From: Candidatus Coprenecus stercoripullorum
Lineage (GTDB): Bacteria > Bacteroidota > Bacteroidia > Bacteroidales > UBA932
NCBI GenBank assembly: GCA_018715745.1
Contig: DVLA01000020.1
Coordinates: 1 to 64,000 of the forward strand
DNA: 64,000 bases
Direction: 5' to 3'
In this document: in pieces, positions 9,901 to 18,044 of the stretch
Layout of the letters: the number at the start of each line of letters is the position of its first letter
Position numbering within the stretch: the first letter of the stretch is position 1
The notes under the pieces: generated by a model
Databases searched by the model: none
What the model was told of the DNA's origin: nothing
Seen by the model: only the letters and a program-made list of their open reading frames with translations
Made by a program: the position numbers and the translations under genes

Positions 9901-10231
9901 GTTCAACAAATGGCTCAAACCGTCATGCATGCTGATATGCGAAGACAACTACAGTAATGCCCACGGAACTCCCTGGGTATACAAAGAACTCGGTATAGGC
10001 AAGCTGGTCGGAGCCCCCGTTCCCGGCACGATGACCGCCGTATGGTGGGAAAGCCAGATAGACGGCAGCACAGTATTCGGGATACCCCAGGTAGGGTGTA
10101 TGGACATGGATGGCAACTATCTCGAGAATGTACAGCTCGAACCCGACGTAACGGTTTACAATGCCCCCGGCGATGTTATGAACGGCTTCGATGCACAGCT
10201 CGAAGCAGCCGTAAAGACACTGCAGGAATAA
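6962..10231 (+). CDS. Secreted tricorn-type S41 protease with beta-propeller N-terminus
   Basis: A 1089-residue exported protease. After a signal peptide (about residues 1-22, cleaved near S-A-S-A-Q) come many WD40-like/PD40 repeats of the form S-P-D-G-x-x-I-x-F, i.e. TolB/tricorn-type propellers. Around residues 570-615 lies a highly charged Glu/Lys/Asp insert. The C-terminal third holds the C1 domain, a PDZ-like segment and the S41 catalytic domain, with the putative nucleophile Ser998 in N-Y-S-N-A and the preceding D-T-R-H-N-G-G-G strand. Tricorn enzymes trim peptides; a periplasmic or surface role fits the signal peptide. It lies 16 bases after the desulfidase and is closed by a strong terminator. 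Confidence 0.92.
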   Translation: MTRFHRLFFCLLAAAGISAASAQENAGDSPLWMRYSAISPDGTTIAFAYKGDIFTVPVEGGLAKQITSNSAFDSRPVWSPDGQKIAFASYRMGSADIFIVDREGGEPKRLTTHSANEFPIVFRNDSTILYSASIRPDAESMQFPSGYSQVYAVSTDGGRPSMFSTLPLEGIVFSADGKTILYHDLKGYEDTWRKHHTSSIARDIWSCTFEGDNVKDGNFRKITDFSGEDRNPVFAPDGKSFYYLSEQDGTFNIWHRNLEGNAADRQITHFSGNPVRFLSIAGNGRMCFGYDGEIYTCDPQGTVNKVQIDIIADRQDRDLIKRNVSGASEIAVSKDGKQVAFIFHGDVYVTATDYRTTKRITNTPEQERNLDFSPDGRSLIYSSERDGLWQVYRSTIVNEDEKYFPYSTEIREDRITNSDVPSFQALYSPDGKEIAFLENRTAIRVINLESKEVRTVMDGKWQYSYSDGDQWYQWSPDGKWILSNCIFVGGWNNQDIALVNASGNGEMHNLTRSGYTDTMPKWVLDGKAMIWFSDRAGYRSHGSWGAESDVYIMFFDLEAYEKFRMTEEELALYEEEEKAEEDKAAAEEEKDKKKDRKKSKKDKDEEAVETLVLDLENAEYRIMRLTVNSSNLGDAVLSKDGSKLYYLTSFENGMDLWVHDLKEDETKILAKNVGYSSLILSDDGKDIFMNTWSGIKKINVDSGTPTPVEMEGVFEYRPYAEREYIFGHAWRQVVDKFYDPDLHGVDWDGYRETYSKFLPYINNGFDFAEMLSEMLGELNASHTGARYYYYGVQYPTASLGVFYDDSYSGNGLKIKEIIKRSPLTLITSDVKAGCIIEEIDGQPILAGEDYFPLLEGKTGKKIRLGIFDPETGKRFDVTVKGINSGQETALLYERWIERNRAAVDEMSGGKIGYVHIEAMDSPSFRRLYSELLGRNRDKDAVIVDTRHNGGGWLHDDVVTLLSGKEYERFVPRGQYIGSDPFNKWLKPSCMLICEDNYSNAHGTPWVYKELGIGKLVGAPVPGTMTAVWWESQIDGSTVFGIPQVGCMDMDGNYLENVQLEPDVTVYNAPGDVMNGFDAQLEAAVKTLQE

Positions 10232-10250
10232 AATACCGCAATCAGACAAT

Positions 10251-10290
10251 AATGCCCGGAAGTATCTCAATCGCTTCCGGGCATTTTATT
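10251..10290. terminator. Strong bidirectional hairpin terminator between convergent genes
   Basis: A perfect 12-bp stem AATGCCCGGAAG/CTTCCGGGCATT with an 11-base loop is followed by TTATTTTT on the plus strand. It lies between the tricorn protease gene (+) and the convergent oxidoreductase gene (-), and can serve both directions. Confidence 0.85.
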
Positions 10291-10291
10291 T

Positions 10292-11446
10292 TTATGATTT
10301 TCTGTTCCCCTTTATCCTGAGGCACTCCCTTATCCTTTCATGCACATTTGCATCGGACAGGTCCTTAAAAAACATGTCCCTTTCAGGCGGCAGGGAGACG
10401 GAATATTCAAGGCACCTGTTTCCACCCAGGACATCGGCATATTCCATCTGCACCTTTACGGCCTCTATGGAAGAAAGCATGTCCACCCCTTTTGGAGTAT
10501 TGGCCAATACCGCGCTTGCCCCGCGGTTGTCGTCGAAAAGAGTGGAAAATCTCTCTATCCCCCAGAAATCCCCTATCGTAATATCGCTTCCGCTCCTGAA
10601 ACATCTTGCAGGGCATCTGTAACAGCTCGGTCTCGAATAAAGATCCGAGAGAAATCCCCTTATGAAAAGATTTTCTTCCTTTCCCTTTTCCGAAAACCTC
10701 AGCATACGCCTCCCGCCATGCACACCGCTTCCGGAAAAGAATATCGTAAAGTCATATCCTTTCCAACCCGAGAATTCCTTGTCACGGAAACGGACTTCCT
10801 CCACCTGTACATTCTCCATTCCGTTACGCGAACCCGCCGACAGTATTTCCTCCTGAAGATATTTTCCCCATACGGCGGGGGAAGGGACTCCGTGGCATAT
10901 CAGATCCACCGTAAGAAGCCTGTCATACGGCTTGCGCAAGAACGCATTCAGGCCGGCAACCTGACAGGGAGTACCGGTAAACATGACATCTCTGCCCTCG
11001 AGCAGAAACGAACGGACTTTCCTATAATTGTCCTCCATCCTGCTCTGGAGGTATTTGGAACCGGTAAAACGCGACAGTCCCGCGGCATCTTCGGCAAAGT
11101 CATGCACGGCCTGATGCCTGTCGTCAAAACGGGAGCCGAACACCACTCCCCCCCTTTCCAGGATTCTGCGTGCAATCTCCGGAAACGCGCCTCCGGATGC
11201 GCTCCTTTCAAGAAGTCCTGCATCTTCCGTTCTGAAAGCCAACGATAACAGGGGCTTTCGCGGCCCGCCCGCATTAAGGACGGGACATACCTTCTCGCAA
11301 AGACCGCAGCCGATACATGAGCCCGTATCAACTTCCGGATACAGGAACCCTTCTTCATCGGCTTTCATCGATATACATCCGGCCGGGCAGACCGACATGC
11401 AGGCCGTACACCCGCAGCAATCCCGTTTCTCAACTATCCTTATCAT
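10292..11446 (-). CDS. Coenzyme F420 hydrogenase/dehydrogenase beta-subunit family Fe-S protein
   Basis: A 384-residue protein with two N-terminal [4Fe-4S] ferredoxin motifs (C10/C13/C16/C20, and C44-I-G-C47-G-L-C50-E-K-V-C54-P) followed by the FrhB-type domain (F-T-G-T-P-C-Q-V-A-G-L, R-F-R-D-K-E-F-S-G-W). In Bacteroidota such proteins often sit in polysaccharide clusters beside pyruvyl or glycosyl transferases, where they are thought to be redox enzymes acting on sugar intermediates. Here no such partner is present. The ATG overlaps the stop of the upstream lipoprotein gene by four bases, suggesting translational coupling. Substrate unknown; the F420 name reflects family only. Confidence 0.85.
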   Translation of the reverse strand: MIRIVEKRDCCGCTACMSVCPAGCISMKADEEGFLYPEVDTGSCIGCGLCEKVCPVLNAGGPRKPLLSLAFRTEDAGLLERSASGGAFPEIARRILERGGVVFGSRFDDRHQAVHDFAEDAAGLSRFTGSKYLQSRMEDNYRKVRSFLLEGRDVMFTGTPCQVAGLNAFLRKPYDRLLTVDLICHGVPSPAVWGKYLQEEILSAGSRNGMENVQVEEVRFRDKEFSGWKGYDFTIFFSGSGVHGGRRMLRFSEKGKEENLFIRGFLSDLYSRPSCYRCPARCFRSGSDITIGDFWGIERFSTLFDDNRGASAVLANTPKGVDMLSSIEAVKVQMEYADVLGGNRCLEYSVSLPPERDMFFKDLSDANVHERIRECLRIKGNRKS

Positions 11447-12546
11447 TCGTACCTATAATCCAACGACTTGCCCAACTGAAGCCTGATGGAATTGTCGGCT
11501 ACGATTACCCCGTCCTCATGACGGAGAGAATATATTACGACGGCGAGATTGGAAACGTTACAGAGGCTTTCATCTACGTCGAATGAGAAAGACCTCTGGA
11601 TTTCCTCCCAGGCATCCATTGTGATATCCCCGTCGCCGAAAATACCTCCGTCCGAAATGGCCCTCAATACATTGTTATGGTTATACCCCTCACCGTAACT
11701 GCTTTGATAAGCAATGATATTGTCCTCAAGCAAGGCGGCCACGAGACGGTACTCGCCGGCCTCCTTTACTCCGAGAGAGACATTGACGGTAGCGCTGCCT
11801 CCATTGTACGATGACTCGGCACTGATTGCCGTAAGGGGAGAGAATCCCATACAATAGATCCAATCGTCCGAAGGATTGGTAAACTCACGGCGGAAATCTA
11901 CTATGATTCCAGGAAGGGTTCTGACTGACCACCGTCCGTCAGCGTCCAGGTCGGCGATAAGATCGTAAGAAAGCTGGGTGTTGTCAATCTCATCTTCCAC
12001 ATGAATATCCATCTGGATTATATGGTCGGCATGAGTCTCATCCTGAAGGTACTCTGCCATAGGATTCTTGTATTTCCCGTAGCAGGTACCGCACCAGGTG
12101 GCAGTGAAAGCCGTAAAGAGCACGTTCTTATGAAACTCCTTTGACGGATCGAACGTACTTGGATCAGGGTTCTCGGACTGGTCCGGAACTACCGTCACCG
12201 TCACCGGTAAGGATTCTTGCCCGAGATACGATGCCGTAAAATCATATTCACCCGGAATTTTCGTAGAAAAAGAGAATTTGCCGCCGAAAGGAATCATGCA
12301 CAGTCCGGCCGAGGAGCATATCGTAACCCCCTCTTCGGATGTTATATCGACCCCGTCCAACATAACGGTGAAGTTTACACAGTCAACCCCGTCTGCCATA
12401 ATTTCCGTCCTGTCGGCTATCAGTTCTGGCCTGCCGTCTGACGGTTCGGGTTCAGGGTCCTCTTTCTGAGACTTGGAACAGGAGGACGCCACAAGGGCGG
12501 ACAGGCTTAATGCCATAACAAACAATGTCGCGTATCTTTTCATCAT
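11443..12546 (-). CDS. Omp28-like lipoprotein with thioredoxin-fold WCGTC motif
   Basis: A 367-residue lipoprotein: the signal peptide ends A-S-S-C (Cys23), followed by S-K-S-Q-K-E-D-P-E. The K-E-D run resembles the K-(D/E)2 surface-export signal described for Bacteroidota lipoproteins. Residues ~40-125 form a beta-rich, Ig-like region. From ~140 a thioredoxin-like domain begins with the redox motif W151-C-G-T-C155, typical of Omp28-related proteins. The C-terminal part is beta-rich. It overlaps the downstream Fe-S protein gene by four bases. A role as envelope thiol-disulfide protein is inferred; substrate unknown. Start could be either of the two adjacent ATGs. Confidence 0.8.
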   Translation of the reverse strand: MMKRYATLFVMALSLSALVASSCSKSQKEDPEPEPSDGRPELIADRTEIMADGVDCVNFTVMLDGVDITSEEGVTICSSAGLCMIPFGGKFSFSTKIPGEYDFTASYLGQESLPVTVTVVPDQSENPDPSTFDPSKEFHKNVLFTAFTATWCGTCYGKYKNPMAEYLQDETHADHIIQMDIHVEDEIDNTQLSYDLIADLDADGRWSVRTLPGIIVDFRREFTNPSDDWIYCMGFSPLTAISAESSYNGGSATVNVSLGVKEAGEYRLVAALLEDNIIAYQSSYGEGYNHNNVLRAISDGGIFGDGDITMDAWEEIQRSFSFDVDESLCNVSNLAVVIYSLRHEDGVIVADNSIRLQLGKSLDYRYE

Positions 12547-12585
12547 TTTAAGATTTAGTGGTTTTCAAATCCGTGACAATATCAT

Positions 12586-12626
12586 CAAAAAAGGGGCGGC
12601 CCGTAACCGTCCGGACTGCCCCTTTT
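12586..12626 (-). terminator. Rho-independent terminator after the EF-G paralog
   Basis: On the minus strand a 9-bp stem AAAAGGGGC/GCCCCTTTT encloses a GC-rich loop and is followed by a run of T residues. It lies just downstream of the EF-G2 stop codon and upstream of the Omp28-like lipoprotein gene. Confidence 0.75.
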
Positions 12627-12643
12627 GTCTATAATAATAAATG

Positions 12644-14797
12644 TTACTCGTCTTTCTCTTCCTCCTGGTAGGCCTTAAGCAGCTTTTCCTGGACGTCGGA
12701 AGGCACCTGCTGGTATTCGGCCAGCTCCATAGTAAACGTAGCGCGTCCTGATGTCAGGGAGCTGAGAGTCGTAGAATACTTGTAAAGCTCTGCAAGAGGC
12801 ACTCTGGCCTTGAGGACTTCAAATCCCTTGACACTGCTCATTCCCTCTATCATGGCACGGCGGCCCTGAAGGTCAGACATCACATCTCCCATATATTCAC
12901 CGGGAACCATAATCTCAATATTGCAGATGGGCTCCATGATTTTCGGACCGGCATTACGGAATGCCTCCTTGAATGCATTGCGTGCCGCCAGCTTGAAGGA
13001 GATTTCGTTGGAGTCTACCGGATGCATCTTACCGTCATAGACATATACCCTGATGTCCCTTGCATAGGAACCGGTAAGGGGACCTTCTTCCATCTTCTCC
13101 ATTATACCCTTGAGAATAGCCGGCATAAAGCGGGCGTCGATAGCGCCGCCGACAATACAGTTGTAGAACTCGAGCTTGCCGCCCCAGTCCATGGTATATT
13201 CTTCCTTACCCTTAATGGTAAGCACCATCTCCTTGCCGTCAACCTTAAACTTGTTGTTCTGGGGAGCGCCTTCCACATAGGGTTCGAGAAGCAGATGCAC
13301 TTCACCGAACTGCCCTGCACCGCCGGACTGCTTCTTGTGACGGTAGTTTGCAGCCGCCACCTTGGTTATGGTCTCACGGTAGGATATTCTCGGAGGCATG
13401 AATTCGATTTCCATCTTGTGGATGTTGTTAATCTGCCATTTGAGAATATTTATATGCTGCTCACCCTGTCCGCTGAGAATAGTCTGCTTCAATTCCTTTG
13501 CATACTGGACTATGTATGTAGGATCTTCCGAAGCCGCCCTGTTGAGGATCTCGCCCAACTTCTCCTCATCCTTTTCGTCAACCGCCTTGATGGCCGTACG
13601 GAATTTGGGCTGGGGATACTCTATCGGCGTAAAGACTATGTCCTGACCGGCAACGCAAAGGGTCTGGTTGGACTTGACGGTTTTGAGCTTGACAGTGCAC
13701 CCTATGTCGCCGGCTACCATCTCCGACACTTTTTCCCTCTTCTTTCCGGCTACGGCAAAAATCTGGGAAATCCTTTCCTTATTGCCATTCTCGGGATTTA
13801 CGAGATCCTGTCCTTCCGTAAGCTTTCCGGACATCACCTTGAAGTATGAAACATCGCCGAGGTGCTGTTCAAGGGCATTCTTGTAGATGAATATGGCCGT
13901 AGGACCGTCAGGGTCGCAAGGAATGGAACGGCCGTCCTTCGTCATCTCGCTGTCCCCGGCGGGCGAAGGTGCAACGTTTATCACAAATTCCATCAGGCGT
14001 TTCACACCTATATCCTTTCTGGCCGAAAGGCAGAATACCGGCATAATCGAGCCTGCCAGGAAACCGGCGTTAAGCCCTTTTATCATATCCTCGTGGGACA
14101 GCGTCCCTTCCTCAAAATATTTTTCCATCAAGGCCTCGTCGCTTTCCGCAGCCATCTCCATAAGGGCCGACTGGAGTTCCTCGGCCTGTCCCATCTGGTC
14201 TGCGGGTATATCGGACTCTTCCCTTGTACCGTTCTCGTCCTTGAATGAGTACATCTTCATTTTCAGTACATCCACGAAAGAGTTGAATGCGGCGCCGGTA
14301 GCCACCGGGAACTGCACAAGGACTATTTTGCTTCCGAAAGCCTGCTTGAGGGAATCCACGGTAGTCTCCCAATTCGCCTTGTCCGCATCAAGCTGGTTTA
14401 TTGCAACTACAAGAGGCTTCTTATGTTCTTCGGCATAACGTCCGAAAAGTTCCGTTCCCACTTCCACACCCTGCTGGGCATTGACAAGCATTATGCCGGA
14501 ATCGCAGACCTTGAAAGCCGATATCACACCGCCGATGAAATCATCCGCACCCGGAGTGTCGATTATATTCAGTTTGTTGTCCATAAACTCCGTATAAAGC
14601 GGAGTGGCGTATATGGAGCGCTGGTTGATCTGTTCGATTTCCGTGTTGTCACTTACAGTGTTTTTCGCTTCTACTGTTCCCCTGCGGTCAATCACCTTGC
14701 CTTCAAACATCATAGCCTCCGACAGAGTGGTCTTCCCGGACTTGGAACTTCCCAAAAGCACGACATTTCTGATATGCCCGGTCTGGTATGTCTTCAT
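12644..14797 (-). CDS. EF-G paralog (EF-G2 type) with degenerate GTPase switch residues
   Basis: A 717-residue elongation factor G-like protein with domains I-V. The P-loop is G16-S-S-K-S-G-K-T. Switch II reads D80-T-P-G-A84-D-D-F where translational GTPases have D-T-P-G-H-V-D-F, so the catalytic histidine is alanine. Switch I, normally R-G-I-T-I, reads R-S-I-Y-A, so the magnesium-binding threonine is also missing; G4 is N-Q-L-D rather than N-K-x-D. These changes match the Bacteroides EF-G2 paralog reported to promote translocation without GTP hydrolysis and to matter in starvation and gut colonisation (recalled, not checked). Monocistronic by its own promoter (14817-14824) and terminator. 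Not the housekeeping fusA. Confidence 0.9.
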   Translation of the reverse strand: MKTYQTGHIRNVVLLGSSKSGKTTLSEAMMFEGKVIDRRGTVEAKNTVSDNTEIEQINQRSIYATPLYTEFMDNKLNIIDTPGADDFIGGVISAFKVCDSGIMLVNAQQGVEVGTELFGRYAEEHKKPLVVAINQLDADKANWETTVDSLKQAFGSKIVLVQFPVATGAAFNSFVDVLKMKMYSFKDENGTREESDIPADQMGQAEELQSALMEMAAESDEALMEKYFEEGTLSHEDMIKGLNAGFLAGSIMPVFCLSARKDIGVKRLMEFVINVAPSPAGDSEMTKDGRSIPCDPDGPTAIFIYKNALEQHLGDVSYFKVMSGKLTEGQDLVNPENGNKERISQIFAVAGKKREKVSEMVAGDIGCTVKLKTVKSNQTLCVAGQDIVFTPIEYPQPKFRTAIKAVDEKDEEKLGEILNRAASEDPTYIVQYAKELKQTILSGQGEQHINILKWQINNIHKMEIEFMPPRISYRETITKVAAANYRHKKQSGGAGQFGEVHLLLEPYVEGAPQNNKFKVDGKEMVLTIKGKEEYTMDWGGKLEFYNCIVGGAIDARFMPAILKGIMEKMEEGPLTGSYARDIRVYVYDGKMHPVDSNEISFKLAARNAFKEAFRNAGPKIMEPICNIEIMVPGEYMGDVMSDLQGRRAMIEGMSSVKGFEVLKARVPLAELYKYSTTLSSLTSGRATFTMELAEYQQVPSDVQEKLLKAYQEEEKDE

Positions 14798-14816
14798 ACG
14801 TTCAAAAAATTAGATT

Positions 14817-14824
14817 CAAAAATA
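14817..14824 (-). promoter_or_regulatory. Bacteroidota -7 element TATTTTTG upstream of the EF-G paralog
   Basis: On the minus strand TATTTTTG fits TAnnTTTG and lies 19 bases ahead of the EF-G2 ATG. The surrounding gap is AT-rich. Confidence 0.5.
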
Positions 14825-14852
14825 TTTTAGCTCACAAAATTAGCAAAAATAT

Positions 14853-15506
14853 TTAATTCAGGAACATCCCGTCTTTCATTTCCAGCATCCTGTCCGACAT
14901 GGAAGCCAGTTCCCTGTCATGTGTCACTATGACAATGCACTGTCCGTACTTGTCCCTGAGCTTGAAAAACAGGGAATGGATTTCCTGTTTGGTCCTGCTG
15001 TCAAGATTTCCCGACGGTTCGTCGGCAAGGAGGACCGATGGGTTGTTGATTATGGCCCTCGCTATAGCCACGCGCTGCTGCTCCCCGCCGGAAAGTTCGG
15101 AAGGCTTGTGGGAACTGCGCTCCGACAGGCCCATGTCCCTTAAAAGCCCTGCAGCCTTCTGCCTCGCCTCCGATGCGCCCATCCTGGCTATAAGGGCCGG
15201 TATCATCACATTCTCGAGTGCGGTAAATTCAGGCAGAAGATGGTGGAACTGGAAAACGAAGCCTATTTTGCGGTTGCGGAAAGACGACAGGGAGGCGGAA
15301 GGAAGTGAGAACACGTCTGTACCGTCTATGAGCACCCGTCCGTTATCGGGGCGGGAAAGGGAGCCGAGTATCTGCAGGAAAGTGGACTTTCCCGCACCGC
15401 TGGCTCCCACAATAGAAACGACTTCTGATGAAGTCGCTTTAAAATCAATACTTTTCAGAACCTTCAGCTGTCCGAAACTTTTTTCTATCCCTATTGCCTC
15501 TATCAT
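14853..15506 (-). CDS. LolD-like ABC transporter ATP-binding protein
   Basis: A 217-residue ATPase of the LolD/MacB class. Walker A is G34-A-S-G-A-G-K-S-T42, the signature is L-S-G-G-E-Q-Q-R, and Walker B is V-L-L-A-D-E-P-S, with the H-loop in I-V-T-H-D. LolD powers release of outer-membrane lipoproteins via LolCE; an antimicrobial-export MacB-type role is the alternative. No permease is adjacent. The start overlaps the upstream gene by four bases (ATGA), placing it at the end of the sigma-factor operon. A lone MacB-type permease is encoded elsewhere in the window at 31116-32384, but pairing is speculative. Confidence 0.87.
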   Translation of the reverse strand: MIEAIGIEKSFGQLKVLKSIDFKATSSEVVSIVGASGAGKSTFLQILGSLSRPDNGRVLIDGTDVFSLPSASLSSFRNRKIGFVFQFHHLLPEFTALENVMIPALIARMGASEARQKAAGLLRDMGLSERSSHKPSELSGGEQQRVAIARAIINNPSVLLADEPSGNLDSRTKQEIHSLFFKLRDKYGQCIVIVTHDRELASMSDRMLEMKDGMFLN

Positions 15507-16054
15507 GGCTTCATCGGTTTTTCATGTCCGTCAGGACCTCCGGGAAAATCGCCTTCCGGGGGGCACTGGTTCCCGTCACGCCTGTGCTGGTCTTTCCACA
15601 TACGGATCATCTTCATCTTGAACTTGTCTTCGGCAAGATACATTTTCGCCACTTTCTTTACCGACAGTATCTTATAAAATTCAGGCAGATACAGGTTGTC
15701 AATATCCGCATCTTTTTCACGGGCATCGGTACACTCCTTCAGAAGTTTCTTATACTCTACATCCGATATCCCGTTCCTTTCACAGGCGGCTTTCAACGCC
15801 TCGAGGCTCTCCCTGCACCCTTTGTGCGAAAGCCGCTTTTCTTCGGCATACCTGTCGTATACAGGCCAGAATACTTTGGCTTCTTCCGGAGTAAGTTCCA
15901 TTTCCGAAGTGAAGAAAGCTATTTTCGCGCTCTCAAGCTGTTCCATGTTAGCCTTATGGTTATGCCTGTCTTTCGGCCTCTGGGCCATTGCACAGGTCAA
16001 CGGCAGGAACACCACCGCTGCCGCCATAATCATTTTTGTGTAATTCATTCTCAT
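15503..16054 (-). CDS. Periplasmic Spy/CpxP-like protein of the sigma-factor operon
   Basis: A small exported protein of about 183 residues with a signal peptide ([16 protein letters not shown], cut after A-M-A-Q), then a basic, helical, charge-rich domain with [13 protein letters not shown]. This pattern (ExLTPEEAxxFWP, multiple helices) resembles Bacteroidota proteins distantly similar to Spy/CpxP chaperones. The ORF track begins at 16099, but ATG 16054, four bases after the upstream stop, gives a sensible signal peptide; 16048 is equally possible. The tail is Gly/Pro rich. It is sandwiched between the membrane protein and the LolD-like ATPase, suggesting envelope stress duty; function is inferred. 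Confidence 0.65.
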   Translation of the reverse strand: MRMNYTKMIMAAAVVFLPLTCAMAQRPKDRHNHKANMEQLESAKIAFFTSEMELTPEEAKVFWPVYDRYAEEKRLSHKGCRESLEALKAACERNGISDVEYKKLLKECTDAREKDADIDNLYLPEFYKILSVKKVAKMYLAEDKFKMKMIRMWKDQHRRDGNQCPPEGDFPGGPDGHEKPMKP

Positions 16055-16058
16055 AACA

Positions 16059-16493
16059 TCAGTCATTATTACGTGAGACAATATATTCCTCCACCTCATT
16101 CTGTGTCATGGACGCAACAAGGTCGCCCGTCATAATCTCATCCACATAGACGGTTTTTTCGAGCGACGAATCCAGCGCCTCGCCGACATTTATCTCGTCC
16201 GACACATAATATATGAACTCAGGGTCTATATACCCTTCCTCTATCAGAGCCATGAACCCGTCTTCATAGGAGACAGTACCGTATACGGCTTCCGTAAGTT
16301 TCCTGACTCCGTATCCGAAACCTCCTATTACGGCAAAGACAAGGACCAGCATAAATGCCGGCTTTACCTTTCCGATAAAAACGGACATCCCGGACAACGG
16401 CCTGTGGATTTTCTTCCTGAGGGATTCCTCCACTTCCGCAATATATCCTTCGGGCAGGACAAACGGATCTTGTCTCAATCTTTCATCGTTCAT
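16059..16493 (-). CDS. Small single-pass membrane protein, possible anti-sigma partner
   Basis: A 144-residue protein of no family I can name. It has a ~40-residue cytoplasmic N-terminus, a single membrane segment (A-F-M-L-V-L-V-F-A-V-I-G-G-F-G-Y-G), and an acidic periplasmic C-terminus. It lies between an ECF sigma factor and a Spy-like protein. The topology and position are those of an anti-sigma factor, but no known anti-sigma motif is visible, so the role is inferred from context only. It begins 32 bases after the sigma gene. Confidence 0.55.
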   Translation of the reverse strand: MNDERLRQDPFVLPEGYIAEVEESLRKKIHRPLSGMSVFIGKVKPAFMLVLVFAVIGGFGYGVRKLTEAVYGTVSYEDGFMALIEEGYIDPEFIYYVSDEINVGEALDSSLEKTVYVDEIMTGDLVASMTQNEVEEYIVSRNND

Positions 16494-16525
16494 ACAACTG
16501 TTAGACTATTTTAAACTGAAAAGGA

Positions 16526-17074
16526 TTAAACCGCATCCTCCTCCATACTTCTACAAATCTTGGTATAGGCATGGTGATACGAAGCCTTCAAAGAGCCGAC
16601 CGTACCCCCGAGAACGAAAGCTATCTCTTCATATTTCAAACCTTCGAAATATTTAAGAGTGAACACGGCCCTCTGCTTGGGAGGCAGCTTGGCGACTGCA
16701 CCGTAGAGCCTGCGCTGCACGTCATCGCCGCAAAAATACGGGTCGGCCGCAAGGGTCAGGGCAGCCTTGCCGTTTTTGTCTGAAAGCGAAAATGCGGAAC
16801 GGAGCCTTTCCCTGCGCAGGGCGGTTATCGTCTCATTGACCGCTATCCTGTACATCCAGGTGTACAGTCCTGACTCTTCCCTGAAATCCGGAAGGTACTT
16901 CCAGACTTTCAGAAAAGTATCCTGAAGCACATCATCCGCCTGCGAATGGCTCGAAGTCATCTTGCGGACAAGACGGTACAAACGTTCCCCGTATTTGCGT
17001 ACAATAAGGTTGAAGGCATATTCCTGTCTGCCTTCCATGTTATAAATTTCGAGAATTTCCCTATCGTCAGGCAT
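16526..17074 (-). CDS. ECF-type RNA polymerase sigma factor
   Basis: A 182-residue sigma-70 family protein of the extracytoplasmic-function group. Region 2 includes the S-Q-A-D-D-V-L-Q-D-T-F-L-K-V-W core-binding and -10-recognition helices, and the region 4 helix-turn-helix includes L-P-P-K-Q-R-A-V-F-T-L-K-Y-F-E-G-L-K-Y-E-E-I-A. It overlaps the end of the upstream transketolase gene by eight bases and precedes the candidate anti-sigma and Spy-like genes. It probably controls an envelope-stress regulon including its own operon. No separate promoter is evident in the transketolase coding sequence. Confidence 0.92.
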   Translation of the reverse strand: MPDDREILEIYNMEGRQEYAFNLIVRKYGERLYRLVRKMTSSHSQADDVLQDTFLKVWKYLPDFREESGLYTWMYRIAVNETITALRRERLRSAFSLSDKNGKAALTLAADPYFCGDDVQRRLYGAVAKLPPKQRAVFTLKYFEGLKYEEIAFVLGGTVGSLKASYHHAYTKICRSMEEDAV

Positions 17075-18044
17075 TCTTCCTGCTAACCGCTTTTCTTACG
17101 GCATCTGCGATATGGGCGGCATCCAGCCCGTAGGCAGACATCAGTTCTGACGGACGCCCGCTTTGGCCGAAACGGTCCGCCACGGCTACAAATTCCATCG
17201 GACAGGGGCAACGGCGTGCAAGCACCCCTGCCACAAGCTCCCCAAGCCCTCCGGCAAGCAGGTGTTCCTCAGCCGTAACCACGGCTCCAGTCACAGACAC
17301 CGATGCTATAACGGCTTCCTCGTCGAGGGGCTTGATTGTATGGATATTCAGCAAATCAACCGATATGCCCTCCTTTTCAAGCATGTCTGCTGCACAAAGC
17401 GACTCCCATACCAGATGCCCGGTAGCCAGAAGGGTAACATCGGAACCTTCCTTCATTCTGACGGCCTTTCCTATCTCAAAACGGGCCTCCGCCGGTGTAA
17501 AATTAGGGACGGAAGGCCTTCCGAAACGGATATAGACAGGACCTTTCCACGCCGCCGCCGCCAGGGTCGCAGCCTTGCACTGATTATAATCGCACGGATT
17601 AAGGACGACAAAGCCCGGAAGCATACGCATAAGGCCGATATCCTCCATAGTCTGGTGCGTGGCGCCGTCCTCGCCGAGAGTTATGCCGGCATGGGAAGCG
17701 GCTATCTTCACATTGGTATTGCCGTAAGCCACACACTGACGGAGCTGGTCATACACCCTTGCCGTCACAAAATTTGCAAATGAGCCGACAAAGGGAATAC
17801 GGCCGTTCAATGACAGTCCGGCCGCCACGTCTACCATATTAGCTTCCTGAATGCCGCACTGAAAGAACCTGTCAGGATGCTCGGAAGCGAATTCATCCAT
17901 TTTAAGGGAACCGGTAAGGTCGGCACACAGGGCCACCACATCCGGATTGGTGCGCCCGAGTTCTGCAAGCCCGGCTCCGAACCCTGAACGCGTATCCTTG
18001 TTTCCTGTATTTATATACTCCATATCAGACATATTAGAATTCAT
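17067..18044 (-). CDS. Transketolase, C-terminal subunit
   Basis: A 325-residue protein carrying the pyrimidine-binding and C-terminal domains of transketolase (pentose phosphate pathway, transfer of two-carbon units using thiamine diphosphate). Seen motifs are S-H-A-G-I-T-L-G-E-D-G-A-T-H-Q near the middle and the regulatory-type C-terminal domain with E-E-H-L-L-A-G-G-L-G. The start at 18044 overlaps the stop of the N-terminal subunit by one base (TAATG), so the two polypeptides are co-translated; internal ATGs a few codons later are alternatives. Split transketolases are common in many bacteria. A DXS-like enzyme is less likely given the partner. Confidence 0.9.
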   Translation of the reverse strand: MNSNMSDMEYINTGNKDTRSGFGAGLAELGRTNPDVVALCADLTGSLKMDEFASEHPDRFFQCGIQEANMVDVAAGLSLNGRIPFVGSFANFVTARVYDQLRQCVAYGNTNVKIAASHAGITLGEDGATHQTMEDIGLMRMLPGFVVLNPCDYNQCKAATLAAAAWKGPVYIRFGRPSVPNFTPAEARFEIGKAVRMKEGSDVTLLATGHLVWESLCAADMLEKEGISVDLLNIHTIKPLDEEAVIASVSVTGAVVTAEEHLLAGGLGELVAGVLARRCPCPMEFVAVADRFGQSGRPSELMSAYGLDAAHIADAVRKAVSRKNA

